A program made the translations under genes and the position numbers. DNA of 64,000 nt from Aquilaria yunnanensis (Eukaryota; Streptophyta; Magnoliopsida; Malvales; Thymelaeaceae). Where the stretch lies: contig CM077597.1 in the NCBI GenBank assembly GCA_039654915.1, positions 58,866,001 to 58,930,000 of the forward strand, in the 5' to 3' direction. Below, piece by piece: positions 10,659 to 21,075 of this stretch; the first letter of the stretch is position 1, and every line of letters starts with the position of its first letter. The notes under the pieces were generated by a model. It had not been told where the DNA came from, did not search any database, and saw only the letters and a program-made list of their open reading frames with translations.

Positions 10659-13143
10659 TGTTATGGCCCTACTAGTAGGAAGCATACTTGAGGAAGGTAA
10701 ACTATTTTAAAATAGGTTCAAAACCTTAATTCAAGTTTACATAGCAAGAATAGGAAAGTTTATCAAAGTTCACTAAATTCCGGGGAAGTTAAGGCACTAA
10801 ATGAGGTATTAGGGGAAAGTGCTAATTTTGCATCCTGGATAGCCAGGCTTGGTCCCGAGTGGTTAAAATGAAGTTTTATAACTTAACTTTCAACCTTAAC
10901 CCAAACATGAAGAAATAAACAAGAATTATTCAAGAATAGCTAAGTTACCAAAAGATGGGGGCTTAAGTGTATTAAGTCCAATATTTTGTGGCTTTTGTGT
11001 TAAGCAAGGGTTATAAGAAGGGAAAGTGAGGGATGGATGCCAAAATTTCGAGTTCATCCCTCCCAACCTCCTTTTGCCTTCCAATTGATCTTGAAATCCA
11101 AGTTTCTTGGTGCAAGGAGAAGCCATCAAAGGTATACAGACCATTGGGAGCCCATTTTCAAGAGTTAAACCATGGTTTTGGAGCTTGGAGGCATGTGTTC
11201 TGCCATCCCCTATTTTTAGTACAAGTTAACCAATGTGTTCTTGATTGAATTCATGTTTATTGGTTGGTTAGGAGCTTGGGTTCTGGTTAGGGAACGAGAA
11301 TTTGATTCTTGGTGCCTACGTTTTGCTTGGAACTTAGGTCATACCTTGGTGAGCTTAGTGGATTGGAAAAGAGTTTGATTCTTGACTGTTACTTGTAGTT
11401 GAGGTAAGGGAGTTATGTTTTGAAGTTCAATTAATGCTATTGGCATGAGTTTGCTTGAAGAAATTGAGTGATTCTGGCAATAGCATTAGTTAGAGGATAT
11501 GGTTGAATTGTGGTGGACTATGAGCTTTGTGAGGATTGGAATGATGTTATAAGGCATCATAGATTGGCTTGTGATAGTTGGTTGTGATCTATACAGAATG
11601 TTTTACATGTATGTGAAGTTTGGAGGCATTCCGGGCATGTTTGATATGTTTGGGAGGTGTCCAAAGTGCATAGCAGCAAAATTTGTGAGAATTCTACAAA
11701 AACACAGATTGGTGACGCGTCGCCAATTTCATACTCTAGTCCATGATGTGTTGCCAATCCCAGAAAGAGTCGGCAGAATGTCACCATTGTGGCAATGCGT
11801 CACCTATACAAGAGAAAGTTCGCAGAATGCTACCAACTATGGTGACGCATCACCACAGTTGGCAGTGCGTCGCCACAAGCAAGTTAGCAGAATTCTCCAA
11901 GTTTTGCTAGGAGGGTTGAGGGGAGACCTTATGGGGTTCTTAGGGTAACTTGGGGTCTAAGTATTCACGGGCTACTCCGAAACTTCCAAAATTCTTTCAA
12001 GACCTAGGAGTTTTGTTGAGTTTTGGATGATTTTATGGTTACTTGTACCATAAGCACGAAAACTAGCTTACAAAGATTGACAACTAAGTACCACTAGCAA
12101 AGGTGAAAGGTTTAGAACCCTTGGTGACCTAGCCGTGCCATTAGCCACGAGGTTGCAAGGTGAAACCTTGGTACAACTAGTCCACAAGGTCTTTATGGCC
12201 TAGTTATAATAGTCCCACCATAATTCCCCTATACAACATAAATGGGAGAGGTTCAACTAGTGATTTATCACTAGTTAGGCTGGCAAGCTATGCTTGCGAG
12301 AGGACAAGGCAATGCTTTGTAGTTCAAGGACCAGGATGACGGAGGTCTTAATGGACCTAGATATATGCATATATTAGACCCTCAAGCTATATGAGCTCAT
12401 AGCATGTTACATATGTTATCATATGTGGAGTCCTTAGTAATTTCTTGCAGGTACAATAAAGACCCTTACTGAGAATGTTTATGTTTTAACTCCCTAGTTA
12501 TGTTGTGCAGATTCTGAAGTTGTTGGGCCGGGTAACCACTGAGGGTTATCGCGGTAGCAGCTTTTGTACAGGTATTGTACTTGAAAATCCCTATGATTCT
12601 AGTCTACATAGGTAACTTGTTGGTCAAGTAACAGTACTAACTAGAGTCTTCCTTTGGCTGCAGAGCCTATTATCACTTGGACAAGGACTTTTGAGACTCG
12701 CCACTAGGACTTGCATCCAAGGTGGGAGTTAGTTCAATAAGATCTTAGTTGAGGCTTGTATATATAGTACTCTTAGTTGCCTCCATGGTCTATGTTTTGA
12801 GGAGTCCTAGACTCTAGGGTTGCACTTGGGTGAAGGCATTAGTCTACTTTATATATGAATGCTCGCACACAGTTGTTATGTGTAGTAAACCCACATAAAT
12901 GTTGATTTTGTATGCTTTGGCTGTTTGAACTTATCTTCTACGGAAATCTCTTCACCAAGTTAATGTTTTATGGGTTTTGTTAATCCAAGTCAAAGCATGA
13001 AGAGCATGCATCCTGTATATTCTAGGTTAATCAACTAGTATCACGAAGTTTTAATCCACTCACAAATACAGCTAGCAAATTGCAGTCATTGTGAGAATCG
13101 CTCTCACAGGCTTCCTAGGCAGGGGCCAAGGACAGCCGTGTCA
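10659..13143 (+). repeat. 5' LTR of element B (2485 bp)
   Basis: It starts TGTTATGGCCC and ends ...CAGCCGTGTCA, 5 bases before the primer site. The same LTR family occurs as solo LTRs at 36278-38687 (minus) and 41938-44414 (plus), and as a fragment at 17371-18187. The open frame at 11571-11948 lies in it and covers the palindromic repeat block; it is not supported as a gene. Confidence 0.9.
11705..11880 (+). repeat. Palindromic repeat block in B-family LTR
   Basis: Four or five diverged copies of the palindrome TGGCGACGCGTCGCCA are spaced by about 30-60 bp. The best here is TGGTGACGCGTCGCCA at 11710-11725. Others, near 11835-11875, read ATGGTGACGCATCACCA and TGGCAGTGCGTCGCCA. Most differences are CG-to-TG or CG-to-CA. 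Confidence 0.7.
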
Positions 13144-13148
13144 ATTTT

Positions 13149-13160
13149 TGGTATCAGAGC
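13149..13160 (+). promoter_or_regulatory. Primer binding site of element B
   Basis: TGGTATCAGAGC, complementary to the 3' end of initiator methionine tRNA, lies 5 bases after the LTR end. This is the usual primer site of plant chromoviruses and copia elements. Confidence 0.92.
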
Positions 13161-13207
13161 TTAGAGCTCATTTTATAGATATTGGAGGCTAAGGCTGGGA
13201 TCTAGTT

Positions 13208-14472
13208 TTGGAAAGTCCATGTGCTAGGAAAGTTAGTACTGACCAACATCTGGGGAATGTTGTTTTGCTTTGGTTACAGGTTGCTTTGGTTGACACTAGG
13301 TCAGGAGCTTTGGGAGGGGCTAGAGAACCTGGTGAGGGTTCTGGTGACCTAGTTGTGGCAAGGTTGGATGAGATATCTAGGGTGCTTCAGGGGTTGACTC
13401 AAACTATGGCCCAAGTGGCAGAGAGCATAAACACTATCGTGACTGAGTTGTTTCGAGATTATGAGGACAAAGAAGCTATCAAAGAGGAAAGTCATGCTGG
13501 GTAGCAGTAAGTGCCTAGGGCTCACGAATGGAGAAATAATGTTCATGAGGGGGAGGAGGAGCTAGGGGTTATGAACGCTCCAAGGAGGGGAGAGGTTGTT
13601 AGAAAAGTTTAAGACCGTTGACCCATCGAGCTTTGATGGGATAGGTGATCCCGATTGAGCAGAGGATTGGTTATCCAGAATGAATCAACTTTTCACCTGT
13701 GGAGGCTATGAGTCGGAGCAAAGGATGGCCTTAGTACCCTTCTTTTTTAGAGGGAGGGATAGTTTATGGTGGGATGATGTGATGGAAATGTTGAGGGAAA
13801 GCATGGTACCCGACCAGAGGACAAGAAAAAGGTGCTCAAGTGGTCAGACTTCAAAAAGAAGTTCCGACAGGAATACATTAGTGAAGCTATGCAAGACCAA
13901 AAGATGATTCAGTTTGAGAACCTAGTACAAAGAGAAATGTCTGTGTGAGAGTATGAGCAGCACTACAATTCACTTATTTGGTATTCACCTTATATGGTTG
14001 GTGATGATGAGTTGAAGGCTAAGAAGTTCTTCCAAGGTTTAAAACCAATGCTTCAGAGGTATATGGCGACGGTAGATATTAGGAGCTATCGCCAAGTAGT
14101 TTAGAAGGCATTAGCCTTAGAACGGGAATTTGAGGATTCGAGGACACCTACCAAAAAGGTGGAGGTTGGACCAGCCAACCTAGGAAAGAGTGCCAGAAAG
14201 TGACCGATGGTTGAAAGTCAAAGTCCTTTCAAGATAAGAAAGATGGACTTATGTCCTAAGTGTAGATGGTTCCAAGGCACAAGACCATGTACCTTGGGAA
14301 CTGATATTTGTAATATCTGTGGTCAGAAAGGACATTGGGCAAGAGATTGCCCAAGGGCTCGACCTATGCCAGGTCCAGCTAGGAATTTACCCCCTGCACC
14401 ACTTGCCATAGGAAATCGACCTGGTGTAGCCACAACAACAGTTGACCTAAGGGTTTCCACCTTGATGAGTTA
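13208..14472 (+). pseudogene. gag of element B
   Basis: The frame starts at 13208 and is broken by a stop at 13502 and several more. The core reads FKTVDPSSFDGIGDPD (about 13605), then EDWLSRMNQLF, FFFRGRDSLWWDDV and, after a frameshift near 13830, WSDFKKKFRQEYISEAM and LVQREMSV. Near the end is a zinc knuckle, CNICGQKGHWARDC, at about 14311-14352, preceded by a second cysteine cluster CPKC...C. Gag packages the element RNA. The stops and frameshift prevent a full-length product. The length before decay is normal for the group. Confidence 0.85.
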
Positions 14473-14833
14473 GGTGAGCACAAAACCAGCCACCGTTCGA
14501 GGTAATTTTACTTTTCAGAACAGTAGTGTTAGAGTGCTTTTTGATATAGGAGTGACTCTTTTAGTGATATCATCTGCCTTGGTAGATAAGTTTAAATTCG
14601 AATGAGAAATCGCCGGTGAGTTAAGACTGATCAGAACTGCAGGGATGAGTTTTATTGTGACCAATGAAGTGGTTACTAGGTATCCCATGCAGTTAGGCGA
14701 CCATGATTTTTGTTGTGAGTTATGGGTGATAGAATTGAGGTCTTATGACCTAGTTTTGGGAATGGATTGGCTAACTAAGCATAAGGCACAAATTGACTAT
14801 GCGAATCACTCAGTCGACATTATTGATGCTTAG
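14473..14833 (+). pseudogene. Protease of element B
   Basis: It follows gag without a gap. The active-site block reads VRVLFDIGVTLLVISS (family form F-D-S-G-A/T-S), so the catalytic D-[ST]-G is D-I-G. Then come GMSFIVTNEVVTRYPMQL and the typical domain end SYDLVLGMDWLTKHKAQIDY at about 14743-14802. A stop at 14602-14604 and another at 14831 break the frame. Confidence 0.8.
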
Positions 14834-14842
14834 GGAGCTAGA

Positions 14843-16327
14843 GTGACTTGCACTGTAGGATTAGCATCAAGTGCTAAAAGTTTACATCTTAGACTCATGG
14901 ATACCATCCCCATAGTTGGTGACGAAGAGTATTATTCATTTAATGGGATGACCATAGAGGAGGAACTTAGGAAGATTCCTATAACCAATCAGTTTCCTGA
15001 AGTGTTTCCAGTAGAATTGCCTAGGTTACCACCTAAGAGGGACACTGAGTTTGCAATCCATCTTCAACCTGGGGTTGAACCTATTTTAATACCAACTTAT
15101 ACGATGTCAGCTCCTGAGATGGATGAGTTAAAGAAGCAGTTAAAGGAACTGCTAGAGAAAGGCTTTATAAGGCCTAGTGTATCACCGTGGGGATCCCCGG
15201 TGTTGTTTGTGAAGAAAAAGCATGAAACTTTTAGATTGTGAATCGAGTATAGAAAGTTGAATACAGTAACAATCAAGAATAAATATTCGCTTCCTAGAAT
15301 TGATGATATGTTTGATAGACTCAGAGGAGCAAAAGTGTTTTCTAGGATTGACCTCCAGTCTGGATACTTTTAGACCATAGTTAAGGAGGAAGATATCCCA
15401 AAAACTACCTTTAGCACAAGGTATGGACACTATGAATATACAGTTATGCCTTGCGGTGTAACAAATGCTCCAGCAGTATTCATGGAAGCTATGAATTGGA
15501 TCTTTAAAGCATTTTTGGATCAGTTTGTTGAAGTATTCATCGATGACATTTCGGTATATTCACAGTCTTCATCAGAACATGAAAGACACCTTAGGACAGT
15601 TTTGCAAGTGCTGAAGGATAATCAGTACTATGCAAAGTTGTCTAAGTGTGAGTTTTGGTCTGAAAGGTTTCAGTTTTCGGGGCACATCATCAGTGCTCAA
15701 GGCCTATCAGTTGATCTTGAAAAAGTTCAGGCGGTAGTTGAGTGGAAGAAACCAACTACAGTTACAAAAGTGAGGAGTTTCTTGGGCTTGGTAGGCTACT
15801 ACAGGCGATTCATAGAGAAATTCTCTATGATAACTATACCATTAATGTCCTTGACCAAGAAAACTCAGAAGTTTGAATGGACACCGAAGTGTGAAGAAGT
15901 TTATATGGAGTTAAAGAAAAGATTAACTAGTGCACCTATACCTATTCTACCAGATCCGAACAGAGCTTTTATAGTATATATTGATGCATCAGGTTCTCGT
16001 CTAGGGTGTGTATTGATGCAGGACTGTCAGGTAATAGCCTATGGTTCAAGACAGTTGAGACCTAATGAATTGCACTATCTTGTTCACGATCTTGAGCTAG
16101 CAGAAGTAATTTTTGCACTTAAGCTGTGGAGACATTACTTGATGGGAAGATCGTTCAGGATCTTCAGTGATCATAAGAGTTTGAAGTATCTATTTACACA
16201 AAAAGATCTGAACATGAGGCAATGTCGATGGATTGAATACATAAAAGATTATGATTGTTCAATTGAGTACTGTGTTGGCAAAGGAAATGTGGTGGTAGAT
16301 GCATTGAGTGGAAGTACACAGGAGTAA
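14843..16327 (+). pseudogene. RT and RNase H of element B
   Basis: RT begins near 14990 with FPEVFPVELPRLPP. Key blocks are [16 protein letters not shown] (15173-15220), [32 protein letters not shown] and the catalytic [10 protein letters not shown] at about 15533-15562, with both aspartates kept. Stops lie at 15239 and about 15371. From 15446 a 293-codon frame is open through the end of RT, the connection ([17 protein letters not shown]) and RNase H ([51 protein letters not shown]) to 16327. The RNase H acidic residues in IDAS, LELAE and SDHKS are present. Confidence 0.9.
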
Positions 16328-17370
16328 TCATATCTAAGGATTAGACTATGAATACCTCTGAAGGAGTGTTGAGGGATTGTTTCTTAGTGTTGCATGAGTT
16401 TTGGAAAAACCAAGAGAAATCCCTAGTCTACATTTTGGAAATTCAATCAGCTTGGTTAGCCAGAGTTAAGGAAGCTCAGATGAAAGATCCATTCTTGAAG
16501 AAAATTTCAGGAGAAGTGAAACACTCGGTACTGTGAGGAAGGAATTTTGATACAAGGATGGAGTAGTACACTATGGAGGTCGTGTCTACGTACCGAATAT
16601 GGAAGGACTTAGGCAGCAAGTCCTACAGGAGGCACATAGTAGTACTTTGAATATTCACCTTGGTGTTAGTAAGATGTATCATGATCTGAAGACTCATTTT
16701 TGGTGGCTAGGACTGAAAAGAGATGTAACAGGACATATGGCAAAGTGTCTAACATGCCAAATGGTTAAAGCTGAACATCAGAAACCAGCAGGTACACTTC
16801 AGAGTTTACCTCTTCCAGTTAGGAAATGGGGATTCATTACTATGGATTTTCTAGTAGGATTGCCAAATACCCAGAGTCAGCATGATGCTATATGGGTAGT
16901 GGTTGATCGGTTGATGAAGTGGGCACACTTTATACCTATCAAGATCACTTATACGTAAGAGAAGTTGGGTCAGTTGTATCTCAGAGAAATTGTGAGACTC
17001 CATGGTATACCGGATTATATTATATCTGTTAGAGATCCTCAATTTATGTCACAAATTTGGAATGCTTTCCAAGAAGCATTAGGGAGTAAGGTTAGTCTCA
17101 GTACTGTTTTTATCCTCAGACTGATGGGCAATCTAAGAGGGTAATTCAAACTTTGGAGGATATGTTACGTATATGTTCCATTGATTTCAGCGGTGATTAA
17201 GATCAGCAATTACCACTCACTGAGTTTTTTTATAGTAACAGTCATCAAACTGTTATTGGTATGGCACCATACGAGGCTTTGTATGGAAGGTGTTGTGTGA
17301 CGCCCCACTGTTAGGCAGACCCTGGAGATAGAGGAGTTATTGGACCTGAAATCATAGCTGATACCACAGC
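16328..17370 (+). pseudogene. Integrase of element B, C-terminus lost
   Basis: The zinc domain is at about 16630-16770: HLGVSKMYHDLKTHFWW then CLTCQMVKAE. The catalytic core starts with FITMDFLVGLP and VVVDRLMKWAHF at 16830-16930; the second aspartate would be in DPQFMSQIW (about 17035). A frameshift near 17090 follows. Recognisable integrase sequence goes on to GPEIIADTTAK at 17340-17370, where it runs directly into LTR sequence. The C-terminal tail, any chromodomain, the polypurine tract and the start of the 3' LTR are deleted. Confidence 0.85.
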
Positions 17371-18187
17371 TAAGAGTTTGATTCTTGCTTGCTACTTGGA
17401 GTTGAGGTAAGGTAGTTATGTGTTGAAGTTCAATTAATGCTATTGGCATGAGTTTGTTTGAAGAAATTGAGTGATTCTAGCAATAGCATTAGTGAGAGGA
17501 TATGGTTGAATTGTGGTGGACTATGAGCTTTGTGAGGATTAGAATGATGTTCTAAGGCATCATAGATTGGCTTGTGATAGTTGGTTGTTATCTATGCAGC
17601 ATATTTTACGTGTATGTGAAGTTTGGAGACATTCCAAGCATGTTTGATATGTTTGGGAGGTGTCCAAAGTTCATAGCAGCAAAATGCATGAGAAATCTGC
17701 AGAAACGCAGATTGGCGACGTGTCACCAATTTCATGCTCCAGTCCACAATGTGTCGCCAATCCTAGAAAGGGTCAGCAAAACATCACCAACTGTGGTGAC
17801 GAGTCGCCGATACAGGAGAAAGTTGGCAGAATGTTACCAATTATGGCGACGCATCACCACAGTTGGCAACGTGTCGCCACAAGCAAGTTAGCAGAATTTT
17901 CCAAGTTTTGCTAGGAGGGTCGAGGGGAGACCTTAAGGGGTTCTTAGGGTACCTTGGGGTCTAAGTATTCTGGGGCTACTTCGGAACTTCTGAAGGTCCT
18001 TCAAGACCTAGGAGTTTTCTTGAGTTTTGGACGATTTTATGGTTACTTGTACCATAAGCAAGAAAACTAGCTTACGAAGATTCACAACTAAGTACCACTA
18101 GCTAAGGTGAAAGGTTTAGAACCCTTGGCGACCTAACCGTGCCGTTAGCCATGAGGTTTCAAGGTGAAACCTTGGTACACCTAGTCC
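17371..18187 (+). repeat. Fragment of the 3' LTR of element B
   Basis: It matches 11365-12182 of the 5' LTR closely, including the palindromic repeats. It lacks about 0.7 kb at the 5' side and 0.96 kb at the 3' side. At the left junction both partners carry AAGAG, a short homology that suggests the deletion formed by illegitimate recombination. The right junction, at 18187, runs into a minus-strand Tat fragment. Confidence 0.85.
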
Positions 18188-18630
18188 TTAATCAGGAAAG
18201 ATCGTCCGGGATGTCTTCGCACTTCCTGCCTCTTCATGAGGATTTTCGGGACTTCTTTGGTCGCGAGATTCCTCTTTGTAGGATCTTTCCGCCTTTTGTG
18301 TAAGGTTATTATACCTAGCATTGGCATGCTCGGATGGCCCAATGCTTTTGATAATAACATTTGATCGTCTTGGCGGCCTCCTTGCCTTCGGGCCCTCATG
18401 GGGGTATCCCAGCGCCCAGATGTTCTGCGCTTGGGGTTCCATTGACAAGGAGTTTCCACTCTGGATCTACCTTCGCTTTGTCTCCTCTATTGGTTTTAGC
18501 CTTTACTTCTTCTGGGAATTTTGCAATGCAGTCTGACAGTACCTGGGCGTTCATTGCCCTTCTAGGCTTATACGTGATGTAGTACTCTCCGAGTTCGATG
18601 CACCATTTCGATAGTCTTTTCTGAATGCTC
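18188..18630 (-). pseudogene. Tat second RNase H remnant, joined to gag leader
   Basis: On the minus strand, from 18620 leftwards, the frame reads RLSKWCIELGEYYITYKPRR, then AQVLSD, then PEWKLLVNGTPSAEHLGAGI. These match the end of RNase H and the start of the second RNase H of elements C and D (CIELGEHEIIYEPRK; PEWTLHVDGASGSEHQGAG). The left part, 18188-18330, no longer matches a domain I recognise. The upstream neighbour is gag leader rather than RT, so protease, RT and most of RNase H are deleted. Confidence 0.7.
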
Positions 18631-19210
18631 TACTCTCTTTTCACGGCGTTGCGTGGAGGCGGGTCACTTGGGACAGCGGTCGTGTCCTGGGAAGTAGAGT
18701 CGGTGCCTTCTGCCCGCAAGTCAAGTCGTAAACGACCTCTCGGGGCAATGGGTTTTGACTTCGTTGCCGAGGAGATGACAATTTTTTTCCTCGGGTCTAG
18801 AACACTTTCGACGGGGAGGTCTGGGTCATCCTGACCCTACTTTTCCCGTAGGTCATACTCCGGGGAGCATGGTTCCCGCTGAGGACTCATCCCGTTGATC
18901 TCTGTTTTCCCAATTCTTGTGAATTGGCATGGGACTCTCCACCCCACAAGGTACTGATGAGGAGGGCCTTTGGCCCGAATTTTTGCTGCGGCCTTCTTTG
19001 GCTTGACTACTACGTCATTTCGACCACGCTAGGGCATGGGAATTCACGCAGGAAGCCTATGGTAATAGTTAGAGGACGTTCACCCTCAGGCAGGGAAATC
19101 CCTGCTGCCATTATTTTGTTGCCCGTTGAATCTCTGGCACGGATGGGGACCTCGGGAGTCCCCTTTCCTTAGAACGCCAAGCTTCAACTTTTGGCAACCC
19201 GGGATTGAGT
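18631..19210 (-). pseudogene. Tat leader and gag N-terminal remnant
   Basis: This is the stretch just inside the primer site on the minus strand. It shows a short frame with AAGISLPEGERPLTITIGF and, further on, ESVLDPRKKIVISSATKSK, but no domain I can name. Its position after the primer site and its charged, proline-rich composition fit a gag N-terminus. It contains stops, and ends where RNase H sequence begins at about 18630. Confidence 0.5.
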
Positions 19211-19227
19211 TCCCACAGACAGCGCCA
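19211..19227 (-). promoter_or_regulatory. Primer binding site of a minus-strand Tat element
   Basis: The reverse complement reads TGGCGCTGTCTGTGGGA, two bases from the LTR end at 19230. It is one base from the TGGCGCCGTCTGTGGG form and is the best preserved Tat primer site in the window. Confidence 0.8.
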
Positions 19228-19229
19228 GA

Positions 19230-20274
19230 TGATGCAGTCCGGAGGTACGAAGCCAGCGTCTGATGCGGTCCAGTTAGGCGGAGCCAACATCTCCACTGTG
19301 TGCAGTGGTGTGGGCAGCAGGGGGTCCTGGGGGTGCAAGAAGGTACCCTGAGAGGGTCACCTTAAGTGGTGGCTGGTAGCTTCCTGGTACCGTGGTTGGT
19401 GAGGACGGGAAAGACTTCCGGCACGGGAGAGAACCCGGAGCAGAGATCCTTCAGGGAGACGTGGCTGAAACACTCAGAAAACAAGGGTTAGGAGGCCCCG
19501 GGGTGGTTTTCTAGGGGGTAACCTCGAACGCCCAAGTCAGTGCTCCGAGAAAGATAGATACTCAGTAATAAGCACAAGGGACTCTTGCCTGGCTTGTCTT
19601 TCTGAGGGCTGAAGGGATAGTATTCAGGTGGAGAAAGGAGAGTGTCCTCTTGTCCTTTTGGTCCTCCGGGCGGAGAACCCCCCTGCCTGTGACCATTTCC
19701 CTCGCCTATAAGGGAGGAGGTGATCCCTTCAGATTGTGACATGTGTATGGTCGGATGGCATTCGTATTTTTGGGAGTGGAGGCCCCTAGCCATCTACAGG
19801 CTCCTCGGGCCACGAGCCGTAGTAAGTGTAGCCCTATTTGACAGGATGTATGCTGCGATGCCGTGTTAGAGCGTGCCTGGGGATGGCGTGTCGGAGACAT
19901 ATATGAGCGGAGTGTTAGAGACTCCTTGATGGCTCTTGCTGTACAACCGAGGTCCCTTTGGTTGATGTGTCACTTCGGGGTGTTGGGCCCTTTCCCAGAG
20001 TCGGGCTGGAACTTTGGTGTCTACGTCTTTGGGGGGCTTTCTCCCGCAGGGGGTGGTTGGTCTTTCTCCCCCGAAGCTGGTTCGGTCGCCCTCCCGAAGG
20101 AGGCGCTACGCTAGCTCCTGAAGTTGGAATTTGGTGAGCTACCGAGATCGTGCGCCTCAGGTGTATGACATCCTTCACTCCGGAGTCCTTTCCGAGGTTG
20201 TATGCCTCAAGTGTCTGGCTCCCTCTTTCCCATGGTTGGCAGGTGGTCAGGGCGATAGCACCTCAGCTATCACA
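19230..20274 (-). repeat. Complete Tat LTR, minus orientation (1045 bp)
   Basis: Read on the minus strand it starts TGTGATAGC and ends ACTGCATCA, followed by the primer site. It contains the ACTTGGGCGTTCGAGG block (19522-19537 region). Its start resembles that of the LTR of element D (TGTGATAGCC, right end at 49604). Together with 18188-19229 it forms the 5' end of an internally deleted minus-strand element. It directly abuts an opposed LTR fragment at 20275. Confidence 0.8.
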
Positions 20275-20709
20275 CCTCTGACATAAACACCACTGTCACA
20301 ATAACTTCGCTGGAGCCCCTGGTTAGGACAGCCTAGGCCCAGCTGGGGGTACATGTCTGTTGGGCTACGGACTAAATTCGGCCGAACACATTTCATAATC
20401 TCAGCAAGCTGTGTTAAACGGCCACCTGCTTATGCCCTTTTATAAATACTTAGGAAGACCTTGGTAAGAGGACAAAGGAGACTCTTCCAACTATCTACTC
20501 TTTACTTCTGCTCCTTACCTGTTCTACTCTTACTGACTTGGGCGTCGGAGGCTCCTCCCCCGAAAACACATTTCGGGGAGTCTCTGACCCTCATTTTGCC
20601 GAATCTTGCAGCCATCCTCACGTTGGGTGTCTTTCATTCAGAAGTCTTCACGCTAGAAGTTCTTGCGCCAGGACACTATGTCACACAGCAAGGATGACAG
20701 CAAGCATCA
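20275..20709 (+). repeat. 3' part of a plus-strand Tat LTR (element E)
   Basis: It matches 46723-47183 of the 3' LTR of element C: CTCTGACA, then GCCGAACACATTTCATAATC, the TATAAATACTTAGGA block, ACTTGGGCGTCGGAGG at 20535-20550, and the CATCA end at 20705-20709. The first 0.6 kb of the LTR is missing. Confidence 0.8.
20556..20580 (+). other. LTR hairpin (CCCCGAAA/TTTCGGGG)
   Basis: Stem of about 10 bp with one bulged C, at the same site after the GGGCGTCGGAGG block as the hairpins at 2301, 47030 and 48854. Confidence 0.6.
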
Positions 20710-20730
20710 TTTAGCACCATCAGTGGGATC
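20710..20730 (+). promoter_or_regulatory. Degenerate Tat primer binding site (element E)
   Basis: TTTAGCACCATCAGTGGGAT follows the LTR end directly. It is the TTTGGCGCCGTCTGTGGGAA site with mostly G-to-A and C-to-T changes. Confidence 0.65.
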
Positions 20731-20815
20731 TCAACTATAAAGTCTGCTAATGCTTAGGCCTTTATAGCCCTTCTTGGCTCATAGGTGATGTCGTATTCAC
20801 TGAGCTAGATACACC
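20731..20815 (-). pseudogene. Small inverted RNase H fragment
   Basis: On the minus strand it reads LSEYDITYEPRRAIKA, a stop, then ALADFIVEI, which matches the RNase H / second RNase H link of C and D. It is inverted relative to the LTR to its left and sits directly after the primer site, so it arose by rearrangement. Confidence 0.65.
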
Positions 20816-21075
20816 GAAGGAACGCTTGCCGAACATAATCCGAGCTAAGTATACTGAATGTAGTAGGCTGGATACGGCCTATGCCAAAGTTACTTGCCAT
20901 TATTAGTGCTAAAAGCCCCATTCTGAATATGGTTAAGTGCCGAAGAAGGAAAACAACGTTCAGAGATCGATCAAGTACTTAGCCAAAGTTTCAACAAAAG
21001 AGAAAATTTTCATTAAACACTTTCAAATGAGTACAAGGGGAGCAAATTACAAATACGAAGAAGAAAAAGGGAAGC
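20816..21075 (+). other. Noncoding region downstream of Tat pol (element E)
   Basis: No gene. The part from about 20970 (ACTTAGCCAAAGTTTCAACA and the following A-rich stretch) matches 40505-40600 of element C, which separates pol from the end of the antisense gene. It therefore holds the 3' untranslated part of the antisense gene at 21076. Confidence 0.6.

Larger units (their letters stand above)
10659..18187 (+). mobile_element. Chromovirus-like Ty3/gypsy element B, 3' end truncated
   Basis: It consists of a 5' LTR (10659-13143), a perfect TGGTATCAGAGC primer site, gag, protease, RT, RNase H, integrase and a piece of the 3' LTR. The domain order and RT block [16 protein letters not shown] place it in the Ty3/gypsy group with long LTRs (Del/Tekay type, by resemblance). 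It was inserted into the second RNase H of element A. The 3' LTR lacks both ends, so no right-hand target duplication can be read. Many single stops interrupt the frames, but every domain before the integrase C-terminus is recognisable. Confidence 0.85.

Noticed and set aside
11705..11880. Regular palindromic repeats as a CRISPR-like array
   Set aside because: This is plant nuclear DNA; the repeats lie in an LTR, the spacing is uneven and the spacers are shared between copies.
11571..11948. 125-codon open frame with related frames at 17574-17891 and 42849-43211 as a conserved gene
   Set aside because: All three are the same segment of B-family LTRs covering the palindromic repeats. Repeated occurrence reflects copying of the LTR, and the frames differ by shifts and stops.
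13149..13160. TGGTATCAGAGC as part of a tRNA gene
   Set aside because: Only the 12-base primer site is present, next to an LTR end; no cloverleaf can be drawn.
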